Below, in pieces: positions 21,591 through 35,448 of a stretch of 64,000 nucleotides of DNA. Made by a program: the position numbers and the translations under genes. The stretch comes from Salvator merianae (taxonomy: Eukaryota > Chordata > Lepidosauria > Squamata > Teiidae). The stretch lies in NCBI GenBank assembly GCA_003586115.2, contig QVOM02000049.1, positions 16,125,470-16,189,469 of the forward strand. The letters run 5' to 3'. The first letter of the stretch is position 1. Every line of letters starts with the position of its first letter. Below the pieces are notes generated by a model. It did not search any database, had not been told where the DNA came from, and saw only the letters and a list, made by a program, of their open reading frames with translations.

Positions 21591-24500
21591 AAATCTGCTG
21601 ACTGCACTTTCAGAGAAATCACTTCATTAGTTGAGGAGCTAGCCTCCTAGTAAGCAAGTGTAAGGGGCAACTTCTGTAAGAAAGTGCTCCTATTCATTTG
21701 CACAAAAAAGTAATTCCTCGACTGTCCTCTACACTAGACTGCAAGGGAAACAGAGGAATTAGAAGTAACCTTGATGGTGGCGGTGGAGGAGATTGTGCAA
21801 GATGCACAAGTTCTCATTAGCTGAGACTCATGAGAGGTGTGAGCCATGATATCTGGAAAGCCACGGATTGGTAAAGCCCAAGAAGTACAGTAGCGCTGGA
21901 CTCCGTTATTACAGCAGGCAGGAAGCGCAATCCAAGAGCATTTTATCTGCCTTGCATTTTTCTCAGCAGAACAAACTAGCTAAGGTCAAGGGTAAGCCTT
22001 GCTCATCTGAGTTGAAAACAAGCTATTCACTAGACAAGCAGGCTACAGACTTGCTTAGAACATGCCAGCACGAGTTATACATGCAACTGCTTCTCTTTGC
22101 TTCTAGATTACATTCATTAGGAGCGAACAAGAGCAATTTCATAAGTCTCACTTACTCTACAGTGCTTAACCTCAAGAGAGATTCTCAGTAGGTTAATTAA
22201 TACAAGCTGGAGTTAGGTGATAGTTGGGAAGGAAGCCCAATTCTATGTTTTCTCATGGGAAATGGAAGTATTTCTCTTGCCTCAAAGTAATTATGCAATA
22301 ACAAACAAAATAATGCTGGACACAGTAGATAAAACTTTACTAAATTGTGTTCACTTAATTAAATGCAGCTCTTTCCCCCACATGATCTTGAATTCAACAG
22401 CCCATAATTTGGAATAATCCTAATGTAAATTTGGACTAGAGCCCTATACCTGAGTTTAAGCCCCACAGAACTCAAAGGGATGTACTTAGTTGATATGAAC
22501 AGGGTTGTTAGTACAGTAAAACAGTTTGTTTTAAAATATAAATAAGATCAACCTGCATTTATCCCGTCCAGCTGTTATCTAAGTGGTACACAGCTATGAC
22601 AGGAGCAGTGCAGAAAAAGAGATTTCAATTTATAGGCTAATTAATGATTTAGCTTTGCACAATCAAACCCTTTGCCTGTAAAAACTTAGAGATGGGCTCC
22701 ATGCAAGCTGATTTGGGCGAACAAGCCATGGTTCTGTCCTCAACTTAGTAAAGTATACAATTAAGTTTCAGGGAACATAATATATTCAATATATCAATAC
22801 AAAATGACAAAAACTACTTTAAAATGAAATTTAAGATATTGAGTCAATCAATTCAGTTCTCTGGGTGTACAGCTGCTCATATATAGTCCACAGGCTATAA
22901 AATATACTATGTGGTTTCCTTGGATCACCATCCGTACTGGGTATTCCGAACTGAAAATTGTTCAGGCTGTATGTTGTTCGTGTTGTGTCCATCTTGTGCA
23001 TACTCTTGCCAGACACATTTCAACTTGATTGTCTTTCTCAATGGCAATAAGTATCTGTGACCCAACTACTGAGAACATTTTAACTTATGGTATACTTGCT
23101 GAATGTGTTTCAGGGGGTAGCGACTATTTGTTGTGTTCTGTCATCAGCTTGGCAAACCGAGGCAGGTTTTAAAAACTGAGACCTGGCTCTAAAAGGGAGC
23201 CAAACTTCGCCAGGCTGGATGACCTAGCTTGCTCAGGCCTTGTGGTAGCATGTCAGGAGCCTTCTCCATCACATGTCTTGTGCAGCTGTAAAAGAGCCAC
23301 CAACAGAGTCCACACAGTCTTTGACTGATACCTAGCCACACTTTCCCACCCACGGAAGCTTTTAATGACAGCTATAAAAGGCCACAGCAATTGCAGAAGT
23401 GTCATAGAGGCACTTCATGGCCACTCTGCAGGGCTTTTGCAGCCGTGAAGGCACTTTATGGTGGCTGAAAAAAGGTGCATCATGCTCCCCATGCACAGGT
23501 GGCCTGAGGATCAGTCAAACCCAAACCTGAGCCAGTTGGGCACCTTGACACAGCACTCTAAACTGGCTTAGTGATGCTGGTGCTCGGTCCAATAGAAGCC
23601 TATTACAGTTAAGTCGTTTTACCCAACCTGATCCCCTACAGCCTACAGAAAGCATGACCAATGCCCAGGCATGATTGAAGCTCTGTTTCTGCAACATCTG
23701 AAGGGAACAGGGATGTGCATGAAAGTTTTCAGTTCAAAGCATACAAAGGGGGCCAGGATCTTGAGGATCTATACCTTTGGGAATAGGATAGAATGGAAAT
23801 ACAAACAAATAAGGCAGCAAGAGAAAGTGACACGATGGTGATGAGGAGTAGGACTAACTTGACAGTCCTGCTCTCCTCCATCCCCTTGCTTCCCCTTCTA
23901 GCTGCCTTTGCAGCCTGGAGGACGCAGGGCCATTCCACCGTCTCCATGCCCTTCCCAGTACCATTCAGCTTGGCAGGGAGCAGTGAAAGCACGGGAACTG
24001 TGGAATCACTGCAGGACACAGGGTGATGCCATCAGCAGCCCCATGCAGCTCTTCCCCCTTCTGGCTCATTTGCACAGAGGGCCAGGCTTGCCAGGTATAG
24101 ATCCTCACAATCCTGGCTCTTTGTGGCATTTTCATATTCTTCAAACCAGCACAGGAAGAGGTGCTTGAACAGCCCTAGAAAGCTCTAGATCGGTGAAAGC
24201 AACTCTCAGTTTTAGCAGCCACTGTTCAGGGTTTCCACTTTCATGGATCACTGCTCTGTTGTGGTGGAGGGGCTTCCATGTATCAATGAAGCTATGAGAT
24301 ATTCCATTCATGGCCACCTAAGATGAAGAGGTCATACTGTGGAGCTCAGACCAAATGTGATCCACTGGAGGAGGAGATGGCAAATGACTCCTGCATCCTT
24401 GCCAAGAAAGCTCCATGGACAGTAATAAAAGCCTGAGGGATATGACACCAGAAGAACACTCCCTCAGGTTGGAAAGTGTCCAATGCATTACTGCAGAAGA

Positions 24501-25499
24501 GTTGAGGGCAACTACAAGTATCTCTAGAAAAAGTGAAGTGACTAGGCTAAAGCCAAAAGGATGCTCAGCTGCAAATGTGTCTGGTGACAAAAGACCAAGG
24601 CTGTAAAGAACAATATTGCATAGAAACCTGGAATGTAAGAGCAATGAACCAAGGTAACGTGGAGGGAGTAAAATGTGAGGTGTCAAGATTAAACACTGAC
24701 ATCTTGGGAGTCAGTGAACTAAAATGAACTGGAAGGAGTGAATTTAATTCAAATGATCATCATAGTTACTACAGTGGACAAGAATCCCTCGGAAGGAACG
24801 GGGAAGCCCTCATAGTCAATAAAAAAAGTGAGGAAAGCAATACTGAAGTACAATCTTAAAAACAACAAAATGATCTCTGTTCGAATCCAAGACAAAATGC
24901 TCAGTATCATAGTAAACCAAGTCTATGTTTCAACCACTGATGTCGAAGACGCTGAAGTTGATCACTTGTAACACTTTCTAGAACTAACATCAAAAAAAGA
25001 TATTACTTTCACCAAAGAGGATCAAAACGTTAAAATAGGAAATCAAAAGATAACTGGAAAAACAGGCAAGTTTGGCTTTGGAGTGCAAAATGAAGCAGGT
25101 AAGGGGTTAGTAGAGTTTTGTCAAGATACTCTTTCTCAACATCCCAAGAGACAACTCTACACACGGACATCACTAGGTGGTCAATACCGAAATCAGATTG
25201 ATTATATACTTTGCAACCACTAACGGAGAAGCTCTATACAGTCAGTGATGACAAGATCTGAAGCTGACTTTGGCGCAGATCATGAGCTTTTTATTTCAAA
25301 ATTCAGGATTAAATTGAAGAAAGTAGAGAAAATCACTATTTTGTGGAATGGAAAAAGCAAGAGATCACTTCAAGAAAACTGAAGCTATCAAGGGAACATT
25401 TCACGCAAAAATGAACATGATAAAAGGCAAAAATGGTAAGGACCTACCAGAAGCAGAAGAGATTAAGAAGAGGTGGCAAGAAGTAGCTAACTTATTTTA

Positions 25500-25585
25500 T
25501 CTGTTTTGATGCTGGTTTTATTTTAACGAGCCCTGAGATCTTCAGATATAGGGGAGGATAGAAATACAAATAAATAAATTCACTG
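25500..25585 (+). mobile_element. Short L2-type 3' tail inserted in the Bov-B copy
   Basis: GAGCCCTGAGATCTTCAGATATAGG and an ACAAATAAATAAAT end match the 3' tail at about 32010-32078 (CGCCCTGAGATCTTCAGG). It lies between the endonuclease and RT parts of the Bov-B copy, where this sequence does not belong. Confidence 0.65.
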
Positions 25586-26155
25586 ATAACCAGAATGGTG
25601 AGGCCTCTTATTGAGAACCAGACTTCCTGAAGAGTGACGTGAAATAGGCCTTAGGGGACATTCCCAACAAAAAGGTTGAGAGGGATGATAGAATTCCAGC
25701 TGAATTATTTAAAATCCTAGAAGAAGCTGTTAAAGTGCTATGCCCAATATGCCAGCAAATTTGGAAAACTCAGCAGTGGCCACAGGACTGGAAAAGCCAG
25801 TTTATATTCCAGTCCCAAAGAAGGGCAATGCTAAGGGATGTTCAACCTATCAAACAATTGTGTTCATTTCACACGCTAACAAGGTTATGCTCAAGATTCT
25901 GCTAGCTTGGCTTCAGCAATATGTGAACTGAGAATTACCAGAAGTGCAAGCTGGTTTTTAAACAAGCAGAGAAACTCGACATCAAATTGACAATATCTGC
26001 TCGATTATGGAGAAAAACATCTGCTTCACTGACTGCACTATAGGCTTTGACTGTGTGGATCAAACAGACTGTGGAAAGTTCTGAAAGTACCACACCACCT
26101 TATCTGACTCGCAAGGAATCTGCATGTGCTTCAACAAGCAACAGTTAGATCCAAA

Positions 26156-26822
26156 GAACATTAGTGACATTTCTTAAAAATTGACTTTCTGAGTGAGTAG
26201 AAAAAAGATATCTTGATTTACGGATCTGATGGCTAGAAAGTATGAAAAGTATGAATAACTGAAATAACTGAAATTGTAATATTTAGATTAGTATTATGTT
26301 TAGTCATCAAAAAGATGATTGGAACTTACATTTTCTAATTTTATTTTTAAAGAAGATTTTACACACTTCTTCTTGGAATGCTGTCTATATGACAGCTTCA
26401 GGGATCGATACTTAATCCCCCTTCTAGAGAACCATCAATTGCTTGGCAACAAGGCAAAACTGCACATATTTCTTAGTGGATTAGAAAAACACACTATCCT
26501 AAGAGTGGCACAGTTCATCCTTAAGGCCATGAAGATTCAGCCACGTACCATAATCCAGAAGATTGAGCAAGACAGGTAGAATGTTGCTGATTTTAAACGA
26601 TATCTGCTGATTTTATATAATATTTAGTTTTTAAATTCTTGCTTTTGATATGGTCAATATCGACTATTCAATAAACACGATGATGAGTTAATTCTTTTTT
26701 TAATTCTTTTCACCGTTTTCTCTCTCTCTTTTCTTTTGTTCTCTCGTTCATTCTTGGATTTTCTATAGTTTAAATGTAATCTTTCATATCTCTTTAAAAA
26801 CGCTAATAATAAAAAAAGAAGG
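26156..26822 (+). mobile_element. Non-LTR retroelement 3' fragment nested in Bov-B with 16 bp target duplication
   Basis: AACAGTTAGATCCAAA (26140-26155) is repeated with one mismatch as AACAGTTAGAGCCAAA (26823-26838), and Bov-B reading resumes after the second copy. The 667 bp between them ends in a T-rich untranslated stretch and an AATAATAAAAAAAG tail. It contains a frame at 26319-26579 (EDFTHFFLECCLYDSFRDRYLIPLLENHQLL and following) that resembles the C-terminal region of non-LTR polyproteins with a Cys-His type HFFLECC motif. The clade is not determined. Confidence 0.7.
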
Positions 26823-27620
26823 AACAGTTAGAGCCAAACATGGAACAACTAACTGTTTCAAGACTGAGAAAGGAGAGCAGCAGACTGTATTTCGTCACCT
26901 TATTTACTTAACTTATATGCTGAGGACATCATGTGAAATATCACACTGGATGAATCAACGGCAAGAATTAAGCCTGCTGAGAGACGTATTAATAATCTTA
27001 GATAGGCAGATGATACCACTCTGATGGCAAAAGTAAAGAGGAACTAAGAAGCCTCTAGATAAGGATTGGAGATGAGAGTGTAAAAGCAGGCTTGAGGCTC
27101 AACATTAAAAAAAAACACCTAAAGCATTGCATCCAATCCCATCATTTCTTGACAAGTAGAGAGGGAAGAAATGGAAGCAGTGACAGATTTTACTTTCCTA
27201 GGCTCAAAGATCATGCAGATTATGACTGCAGCCACAAAATTAAGACGGCTGCTCCTTGGGAGGAAAGCTATTAACGGCAAACATTAACGGCATATTAAAA
27301 AGCAGAAACAATGGTCCACGTTCAAATCTATGATCTTCCCTGAGAAAATTGGATCACAGGGAAGGCTGAGCACTGGAGAATCAACATTTTTGAATTGTGG
27401 TGCTGGAGAAAACTTCTGAGAGACCCCTGGACTACAAGCAGATCAAATACGAACAAGTCAATACGAAAAGAATTCAACCCTGGCTGCTCACTGGAATGAC
27501 GAGTACTGAAGCTAAAACTCTCTGGTCACATAATGTGATGACAGGATTCTCAAGGCCCCGATGCTGGGAAAGTTTGAAGGCAAAAGGAGAAAGAGAGGGC
27601 AGAGGATGAGACGGTTAGGA

Positions 27621-28285
27621 TGTGTTCAGACTAGGTATTTCAGTCGCCTCTGGGTGAATTTGATCGGGGAGGGGGGCACACAGGAAATAAGAAAATTGGT
27701 CTTGCCCCATTTCCAAGTGCCTCCAAGCTTGTAAATATTTGCTCCTTCAACAGCCAGGAGAAAAGAGCTCTCAAGTCACCTTGGAGCTGAGCAGGGAGCA
27801 CCTCCACCAATCACAGCCTTGCAGGAACACATCGGACAATTGGACAGGGAGGGAGGGGCAGCAGCGAGCTCTTGCTGGCACTGGGAACTTTTAAACTCAA
27901 TTAAACAGACTGAAGGAAGCTGAAAGTGCAACTAAAAAAAACCAACTCCTATCCTGCCTTCTGTTCTTAAAAAGCACACTAGACTTCATATAATAACAAG
28001 GAGTGTGTGTGTGGGGGGGAGAATTAGAGTTTCAGAATGTTTCTTTTGCAAATAAAAAAACCTGGCAGTTAAGGAGTTGGAAACTGCTTCAGCAGAGAGG
28101 TGGGGATTTCAAATCCAGTGGCCAGTCAGTGAGCAGTACACTTTGCACTTAGTATCTTGTCTGAAGAGGCTATACTATGGGTGAGTGTTGAATCCGATCA
28201 ACAGGTTTGGAAGGCTTTTTTTCTGTGTGCCCAGGAATTATTTGCCCCTTTTAATCAGGCAGTTTTAAAAATCATTAGACTAAAC
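27621..28285. mobile_element. Probable DNA transposon insertion in the Bov-B copy
   Basis: Bov-B sequence breaks off after GACGGTTAGGAT (to 27620) and resumes at TTAGATAGTG (about 28293). The intervening 0.66 kb starts GTGTTCAGACTA and ends TAGACTAAACAC, an imperfect inverted repeat of 12 bp. The flanks (TTAGGAT and TTAGAT) look like a short target duplication. No coding capacity is recognised. The superfamily is uncertain. Confidence 0.5.
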
Positions 28286-30363
28286 ACACCCTTAGATAGT
28301 GTTCTGAAGGCAACAAACATTAGCTTGGACAGACTCCGGGAGACAGATGGGTCTGGCATTGTGATCCATGGGGTCACAAATCGGACAGGACTGCATGACT
28401 GAACAAGAAGTCAGGGTGTCAGCCATGATCGCCCATACATGGACACGCTAAGCACTTTAACTTGCGACTCTTTCAAGCGAAAATGCTTTGCTACCAAGTT
28501 ATGTGGCTTTGTTAGTGTTCTGCAGGAGTATCCACATGCAGTTCTTCAAATGTTCCTGAACTATACTGGCAACCGGCCATGACGGTTGGGTCTGCTGGGA
28601 TTTGTTGCTAAGCAACTACAGGATGGCTACCTGCTAAAAAGCCTTTATGACATACTGATATTATATATTAATGAAATAAAAGGTGTGAGTTTGCAGATCC
28701 TTCACTCACGACCCAGGGTGGTTTGGCCATCTTTTTAAATATTTAGAAGGCATATCTTCTGCTCTCTTCACTATAAAAAACAAGTTAAATAACTTTTCAA
28801 AGGTTGAAAAACTTGGTGGTGGTGGTGGTCACTTTAGCTCAACAACCTTTTTCTTCAGATGAAGAATGGGTTTCTTATGCCATGCCAGGCTGGCAGCTAA
28901 TATAGTATTAGAGGCCTAATTTGACTGAAGGCCTTCATAGCTAATTGGATTCTATATACTACTTGGAAAAATTATGTTAAATCATGTGCACAAGACAATG
29001 CTCATTAATTTAGGTGAAACTGCCAAGCAAACATTAGCAAAAGAGATATTCACAGGTGCATCGGCTGCAGAATCAAGATACACACAAAGGAGAATGAAAA
29101 GGTAAAATAAAAAGGCAGGAAACGGGAAATCTGATTATATAAAACGTGAATGCTTATTTTAATTCATTTCACATTGTTTTTCTTTCTTTCTCTTGCATAG
29201 AATATCAGAATTGAACCTATTTTTAAAAATTCCTTTGTAACAGCTAAATCTTAACTTGTATGCTGTTTTACCTTTCTGATTCTTTTAAGGTTGTCTGAAG
29301 CAGAAAAGGAAAAAAAAATAAGAGTGGCTCATCCCAATTTGGAGTGGTTGGCTTCATATGAAACAGAATACTATGGTTTTCACTTGTGAGAAAGTGCTAT
29401 GGTAAGGTTGAGGCCCAAGATACATTTAATGTGTTGTCCAAATCCCTGCAGTGTCAGCAAACATTACCCAACAGTTAACACTGTGTCGCACACTTTTGCA
29501 CGTTCATGAAAGCTGTCGCCTGACTTTACACTCAGCGGGGTGCTCACTCCATACAGTTTGTGTGCAAGGTCTCAACACAGACTCAGAATCACTGTGGAAG
29601 CTAGCAGAAAGAATATACCCCCTCAGAAAGTGTGCCAAGGTATGATGTTGTATCATTTTCTTCATCCAACAGACAAAGAGATAAAAAAAAATGCAGCTTT
29701 TCCTTTTAAAATAAACTACAATTCTGATTTGTAGATGAAGCAGGCTTAGTCTACGAAAGCACACGCTACCAACTTCTTTTCCTTTGTTAATCTCTGAGAT
29801 GCTACTGGAAGCCCTTGCTATACAATGTCAGAAAATGGCTTGTTCTCCAACCATATTTTAAACAAATTAAAGAGCCCCACTTTTAGGCACTGGTGAAAAC
29901 TATAGTTAGTTTAAAAGATAACAAAGCCAATATGTCAAGCAGCTTCTACCTACCCAGGCCTACCCCTAACGGTGCAATCCAAAAGGTGCCAGTGGCTATG
30001 GTAACATCTGGATTAAGCAGCAAAGTAAAGACAGAAAACCACCTGAGCTGCCCAAAGGGTTTATGATTGCACCAGCTTTGCATCCTGGGAATTCCTGGTT
30101 AACATGCCAAGTCCTAATGTCCCACGGACTTTTCAACATATAGGCTTTTCCATAGGCTTTTCAGCCTTAAACACAAGAGGCAGGATAGTTATCTCCGGGC
30201 CATGCAGAGAAGAAGGACCAAACTGGGAACACCCTCCATCACATCCCAGCGGTGCCCTGCCGGAATGCCAAGTGAATTTATTTTTATGTGTAATATCTGC
30301 AAATATATTTCTATTGCCGTTGTGTAAATCAGCCTGGGACCTCAGGGTGAAGAAGTTATAGGA

Positions 30364-30384
30364 ACAAACAAACAAACAAACAAA
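30364..30384. repeat. (CAAA)n microsatellite
   Basis: Five AAAC/CAAA units, preceded by CCTGGGACCTCAGGG. This may be the tail of an old LINE or SINE. Confidence 0.8.
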
Positions 30385-31741
30385 TATATAAATCCAGCCA
30401 GGCAAGACTTGAAGCAGGAATGACAACAGAACCCCCTTGTCAGCAGAGCAGCTGCTGCTACAACGGAGAAACACGACTGGTCTGGGAAAGGACCCAAATC
30501 CTGGAATCTACGAAACCTAAATTAAACCCACATTTTAATCATATCTCTACGTGACTCTCTATAAATTCTGGAAGAATCCCTTGTGAGAAACACAGCTGGC
30601 GGAGTATTTTAAGGGTGATTACGTCAGCTGGGTTTTGGTAGGCTTCTGCAGAAGGATATCCTTTAACAGGGAAGGTCATTCCCCTTCTTGCCAGAAGATG
30701 GTGCACTCTGCCTCTGAATGGAAGCATTTCTACCATGACGCTCTGAGATGCTCTGGTGGAAGAGAAAAAGAAATCACCTGCCATACACACACCGGCTTCT
30801 GTATTTCTGCTGCTCAGGCAGAGGGCTGTATTTGGTGGAGTAGGGCAGCACTGTTAAAGGAGACAGAAGCCCCACCTGTTGCAGTTTTGGGGTTGTTATG
30901 CTGTGTTTCTAACCTTTCGGATATGGCTACCATATCCATCTTCAGAGGATCTGAGTGCTAGATGCGTCGAACGTAACTGGCAGGAATCCTAGATTTAACT
31001 ATACTGTGACACATAACAGGTATCTTACACTTCTCAGCAGGTGAAGACCACCCATTATGTATCAAAGATTACTTTGACGAAGATAAATTTCTAATCAGTG
31101 CACCTACGGAAGGGATCAGGGCCAATTCTGCAGTTAAGGAGGAAATAATCTACTAGAACGGCGCATTTGATTAAGGAAAGGTCTGGTCTCAGTGTTACAT
31201 CTGCTGGCATTAGGGCCACAAACCTTATGTCCACCAGGAATCCACATCATCTTTGCAGCATAAACTCCTCCTTAACAGAAATCCACAAAGAAACAAACAT
31301 CTTGTATGTATCTTCGTCCTCTCCCCTTCATTGGTTTCTCACCTCGATCAAATGTGCTCACTCCCAGGCCCACCCTGACTACTGAGGCGACACAAAGTTC
31401 CCCGTGAGAGAAAGGTGCCAGAAACAGGCACCTGTCATGCTAATCCAGTAGTAGACTACTGCCCAGCATTTGCTTCCTGGTTTGATCAACTGGCCAACTG
31501 TGGCCGCGTTCGCACAACTGACTGGTCGAGCAGCCAACTATGGCACTCGCAGGTGGGACTGGATGACCAGCTGATCAATGGGGGGCAAGGAGGGGGAGGG
31601 AGAGGCCAAAGGGAGCAGATAACTGATTTAAAAAATGACGGTGCCAGTGCAATCTTCTTCTTACAAGTTTACCATGCCATTTTTACTGTCAGCTGCAGAA
31701 GAAAAACATTTTTCACTGCAGGAGTAATCTTTCTAAGGCAT

Positions 31742-32078
31742 TTCTGAGGCTCTCCTGGTTGTACCACCGCCTTCAATAGCTAAAGGGGTGGGCACCCATG
31801 ATAGGGCCTTTTTGGTGGTGGCCCCCAGACTGTGGAACACTCTTCTCCCTGAGGTGTGTCAAGCTTCGTCACTTTACATCTTTAGGAGAGCAATAAAAAT
31901 GCACCTATTTACTCTTGCCTTTGGCTAAAGGTACAGCTTTCCCTCCTGACTTTCAGACTACTGTTTTATTGCATGCCTTTTATGTTTGTTGTTGTTGTTT
32001 TTAATTGTTGTAACCCGCCCTGAGATCTTCAGGTATAGGACAGGATAAAAATGCAAATAAATAAATAAATAAATAAAT
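31742..32078 (+). mobile_element. L2-type LINE 3' end
   Basis: The strand-specific pattern GGTGGTGGCCCCCAGACTGTGGAACACTC (about 31813-31841) corresponds to the RLWNSLP-type C terminus of L2-like LINEs. It is followed by AACCCGCCCTGAGATCTTCAG and an (AAAT)n tail at 32056-32078. It is strongly 5' truncated. Confidence 0.8.
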
Positions 32079-33019
32079 TGTCTTGTAGTAGCCCTGGGCT
32101 GCATCCAGAAGTTGCTTTCTTGTCCCACTATATCTGGATATTCTGGAATATCCATGCTTTATTCTAGAATATCCAAATATAGCGAAATAAGTAAGCAATG
32201 TCTGGATGCAGCAGCCCTGGAGTGGCTACCTGCCTCTCTGCAATGTTGATAACATTTTTCTGTCCCTCAACCTCTCTGCGAGAAAAGATTCATATACAGG
32301 TTGATCATCTTGTTGTTATTTTTTTAAATTCATGTGAGCTTGTGGCAGGGGGAAAAATCCACACCAACCCACCCCTGACCCCCCAGTTACAACATGGGAG
32401 GTTATGCACTCTTTACACATAGTATTTCTGTATACCAAGTGCACAGTTTTGTTTTTAAACGAAGAACAATGTTAGGGACCTAGCATTATCTACATTTATC
32501 TGCAAGAGTTTAAAAGGCAGCTTTTAACCCAAGATATACTGTGTATCTTGTTTGCATTCTGTCCACTTCTCATAATTGTATATTTCCTCTAAGAACAACA
32601 GAATGGATCCTGCACATGTCAAATGCATGTACAGCGTCTGTTTCAGTAACGTGTACATGGGGAATTCACTAAAGTGATGGAAATGCAAGCATTCTGTGTG
32701 AAGAAGTCCTTAACTGAGAGTATTTAGGACTAAATCTGTGACCTCTGCAGAAGAATCTGAAACGATTGCCGCAAAATGGGCAACTTCAGAGCTCACTTTC
32801 TGCTTTCCACACTCAGAGCAGGATCCTTCTCATTCTCGGCCCCTGCACCAGGTTTTAAGTATGTCCTGCATTATAAATCTGTTTACGTCAACTGTGGGGA
32901 AAGTACCAAAGACGTGAGGCTCTGAAACAGACCCACATAGCTCACATCTATTGAGTCAACACACATTATAAGAGACCATCACAACTTGATGGCTTGGAGA
33001 GGATTTAGACTATATACTA

Positions 33020-33690
33020 TTCATTTAAAGAAAATTTATTCTGCCCTTCATGATCAATCCCAGGGCATTGACGAGACAGTAAAAATAAAATCATATCTGA
33101 ATAAAAAAGGATATAATTAAGACAATAACAAGAGAATACAACTGAGACAATAAAAATGGGAATCCACTGTTGCACAACATTTTTGGCAATCGGGTCATGC
33201 AGGGAGGGGCTGAGTGCCACTCTGAACCCCTCCCTCTGCATCAACTTGGTTTGGTGGCAAAACCAAGCCTTGAAAATGCCTGCAGAAACAAAGCGTCAGC
33301 AAGTATTTCTTCTCACCACTAGATGGCACAAAAAGCAAGTGTCACAACAGAAGTTTGCCAAACTGAGAATCATTTCAGCTGCTGAACTGGCTTGGCTACC
33401 ATTGAATGCAGCACCTGCTATTCTGTGCCATGTAGTGCTGACAAGAAAATCACGGTGCTCTGTTTTAGCAAGCTCCATGTTACTTAGGCAATTGGCAAGG
33501 CTCAGTGTGCGCTGCACTGAGTTGATTCTTGATGGGGTGGGGTCATAGTGATGCCAAAAAGCAAATGCCTGGATACAGAGATATGTTTTAGGAAGGCACC
33601 AAAAACCCGATGGAGTCAGTGCTTGTTGTATTTTAGAAGGGAGGTCATCCCACAGTCTTGTTTGTCGCATTTAGTATTCCCAGCTGACAT
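33020..33690 (-). mobile_element. Possible old LINE remnant, - strand
   Basis: ATTTATTCTGCCCTTCATGATC near 33034 is the reverse complement of the usual A-rich LINE tail. On the - strand a frame near 33600-33670 reads RLWDDLPSKIQQALTPSGF, which resembles the RLWNSLP segment of L2-type C termini. The centre is not recognisable, so the extent and unity of this feature are uncertain. Confidence 0.35.
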
Positions 33691-33976
33691 CAGATGGAAT
33701 CCTAGAAATGGCTGTGCATTAGGCAGCACTGAGCTCTGATGGGAATCATAGTCCAAAAAACTGACAAAGGACTAGGATGATAAAAGTTGTCTCCAAAAGG
33801 AAACAAAAATGCAGTCGTGTGCTAGCCAAAAAATTTAGGCTGCTAATCAGAATTTAAAGCCCTTTGAAGGCCTCCTTCCGAAACAAGGAGCAGCAGCAAT
33901 GCAAAGACAGAAATGGCTGAGGGGACAGAAATGAGCTGAGGGTATCTCAGACAGAACACACCAACAGCTGCCGCCG

Positions 33977-34038
33977 ACCACTATCACCACCACTACCACC
34001 ACTGCGACTACCACCACCACCACCACCACCACCACCAT
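33977..34038. repeat. (CAC)n-rich trinucleotide repeat
   Basis: Imperfect CAC/CCA units with a pure run of about nine at 34010-34036. The poly-valine frame across it is an artefact. Confidence 0.9.
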
Positions 34039-35448
34039 GTCTCCTAGTCCCTAAGGAGTATTGCAAGCAACAGACCCATGGTTGCTACCACCATTGTTGA
34101 TTTTTGCATGGACCCGTGTTAACTACCATAAAGTTCAGCCCTTGCAAGGAGAAACCCTACCACCAGTGAAGCCACAAGTAAGAGCTTCACTGCCTCTTGG
34201 GAGCACAGCCAGAAAAGAATCAGCCTTAGCACCTAACTTCCTGCGCTAGGGTCCTAATGTAGAGCAGAGGAGCTCCTTCTCCTTTTCAGTGGCTGGATGA
34301 GAGGTGGATGATCTTGGTTCTGCTCAAAGCCTTAGGCAGAATAAAGGAGTTATTTTTCAACGCCCAGGACAAAATGTTGTGGAGTGAGTGAGTGGATGAT
34401 GTACTTCACATCCTGGGGAAAACACTTCCTTTTATCTGCACTACAAGAGCATTAACGTATCCTTCTGTTACATCCCCAGGCAAGGAAAAGCTATAGTCAA
34501 CACCTGTAAAACATGGTTTTATATAATACTGTTTTGTTTTAACACAGTTGATAAAATATTTCCAAAATTATTGAAAAGTTGTGGGACCTGGTGCTTTTCA
34601 AGAGGCCTATGGTCCTCAAAAGCTTGCTCACTATCAAGTAATATTTTGGATGATCTTCAAGAAACACTCTTCATAAACCCTTTCCCTTGCCCTCTTACTG
34701 ATCTTCCTGCCTTCCCAGCTCAACCTTAGGCAGAAGCCAGGATCAAGAAGCTTCTTCTGGAAGCCAACATTTCTATTATTTACTATCCTCTAAAGACGTT
34801 TTGTAACTTATGTCTACAATACTTTCTTCTTAGAATTCTATATGGTTAAACGTGAGGTAAAGAGCAACAGAACCTTTCAAAACAATAATAACAGAAGTGT
34901 TATGTAAGAAAATGGATTCTAAGCACATTTACATGACTACTTACATATCTGCGCTGCCCAGTATTTATAAAACAAGCCAATGCTTTCATGAACACTGAAG
35001 CCTGTCTCTGGCCACGTACTCATTACACAGCTGGAGGTGCCCTTCTCTTCTCCCCAGGGTGAAGTGACTCTATTGATTCCCATGCAAAGTGACTCAGGAC
35101 TCTTGCCCTTGCCCCAGGGCAGTGGCAGAGTGGTCTTAGAGTCACGGAATGAGTAACAACACTGAAGTTACAAACTTGCACCCTGACACCTTCTCCAGTC
35201 TTCTTGCCACACTTGATGGCTACGCAGCGAGATCACTTGTGGGAGTTGCCCAAACCTGTGTACAAAGGTTGACCTGTGAGGAGGCTTGCAACCCCTGCCT
35301 CCATGTGCAGAGGCTACCACTTGTCAAGGTGACCTGGCTTGGGGCAAAGAAGATGACCTGCTGCAGTGGCCAGGATGTGCTGATGAAACTGTGCTTCCCA
35401 GTTGCCTTAATGAGGTGAGTGGAGCCATGGCCTCTGACTCTGAAACCA

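Larger units (their letters stand above)
24215..28420 (+). mobile_element. Bov-B (RTE) LINE, degraded and interrupted by insertions
   Basis: The + strand shows 5' untranslated landmarks (GTTGTGGTGGAGGGGCTT at about 24253, GATCCACTGGAGGAGGAG at about 24359). Endonuclease pieces follow (ETWNVRAMNQG and DILGVSELK near 24630-24725, IDYILCN near 25197). RT pieces come next (ELFKILEEAVKVLCPICQQIW near 25700, LKILLAWLQQYVN near 25890), and the C-terminal end is near 28300-28400 (NISLDRLRET, IVIHGVTNRTGLHD). Many stops and frameshifts make it inactive. Three later insertions interrupt it. Bov-B elements are abundant in squamates. Confidence 0.88.

Noticed and set aside
33847..34038. Poly-valine frame
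   Set aside because: Produced by the CAC trinucleotide repeat read on the opposite strand.
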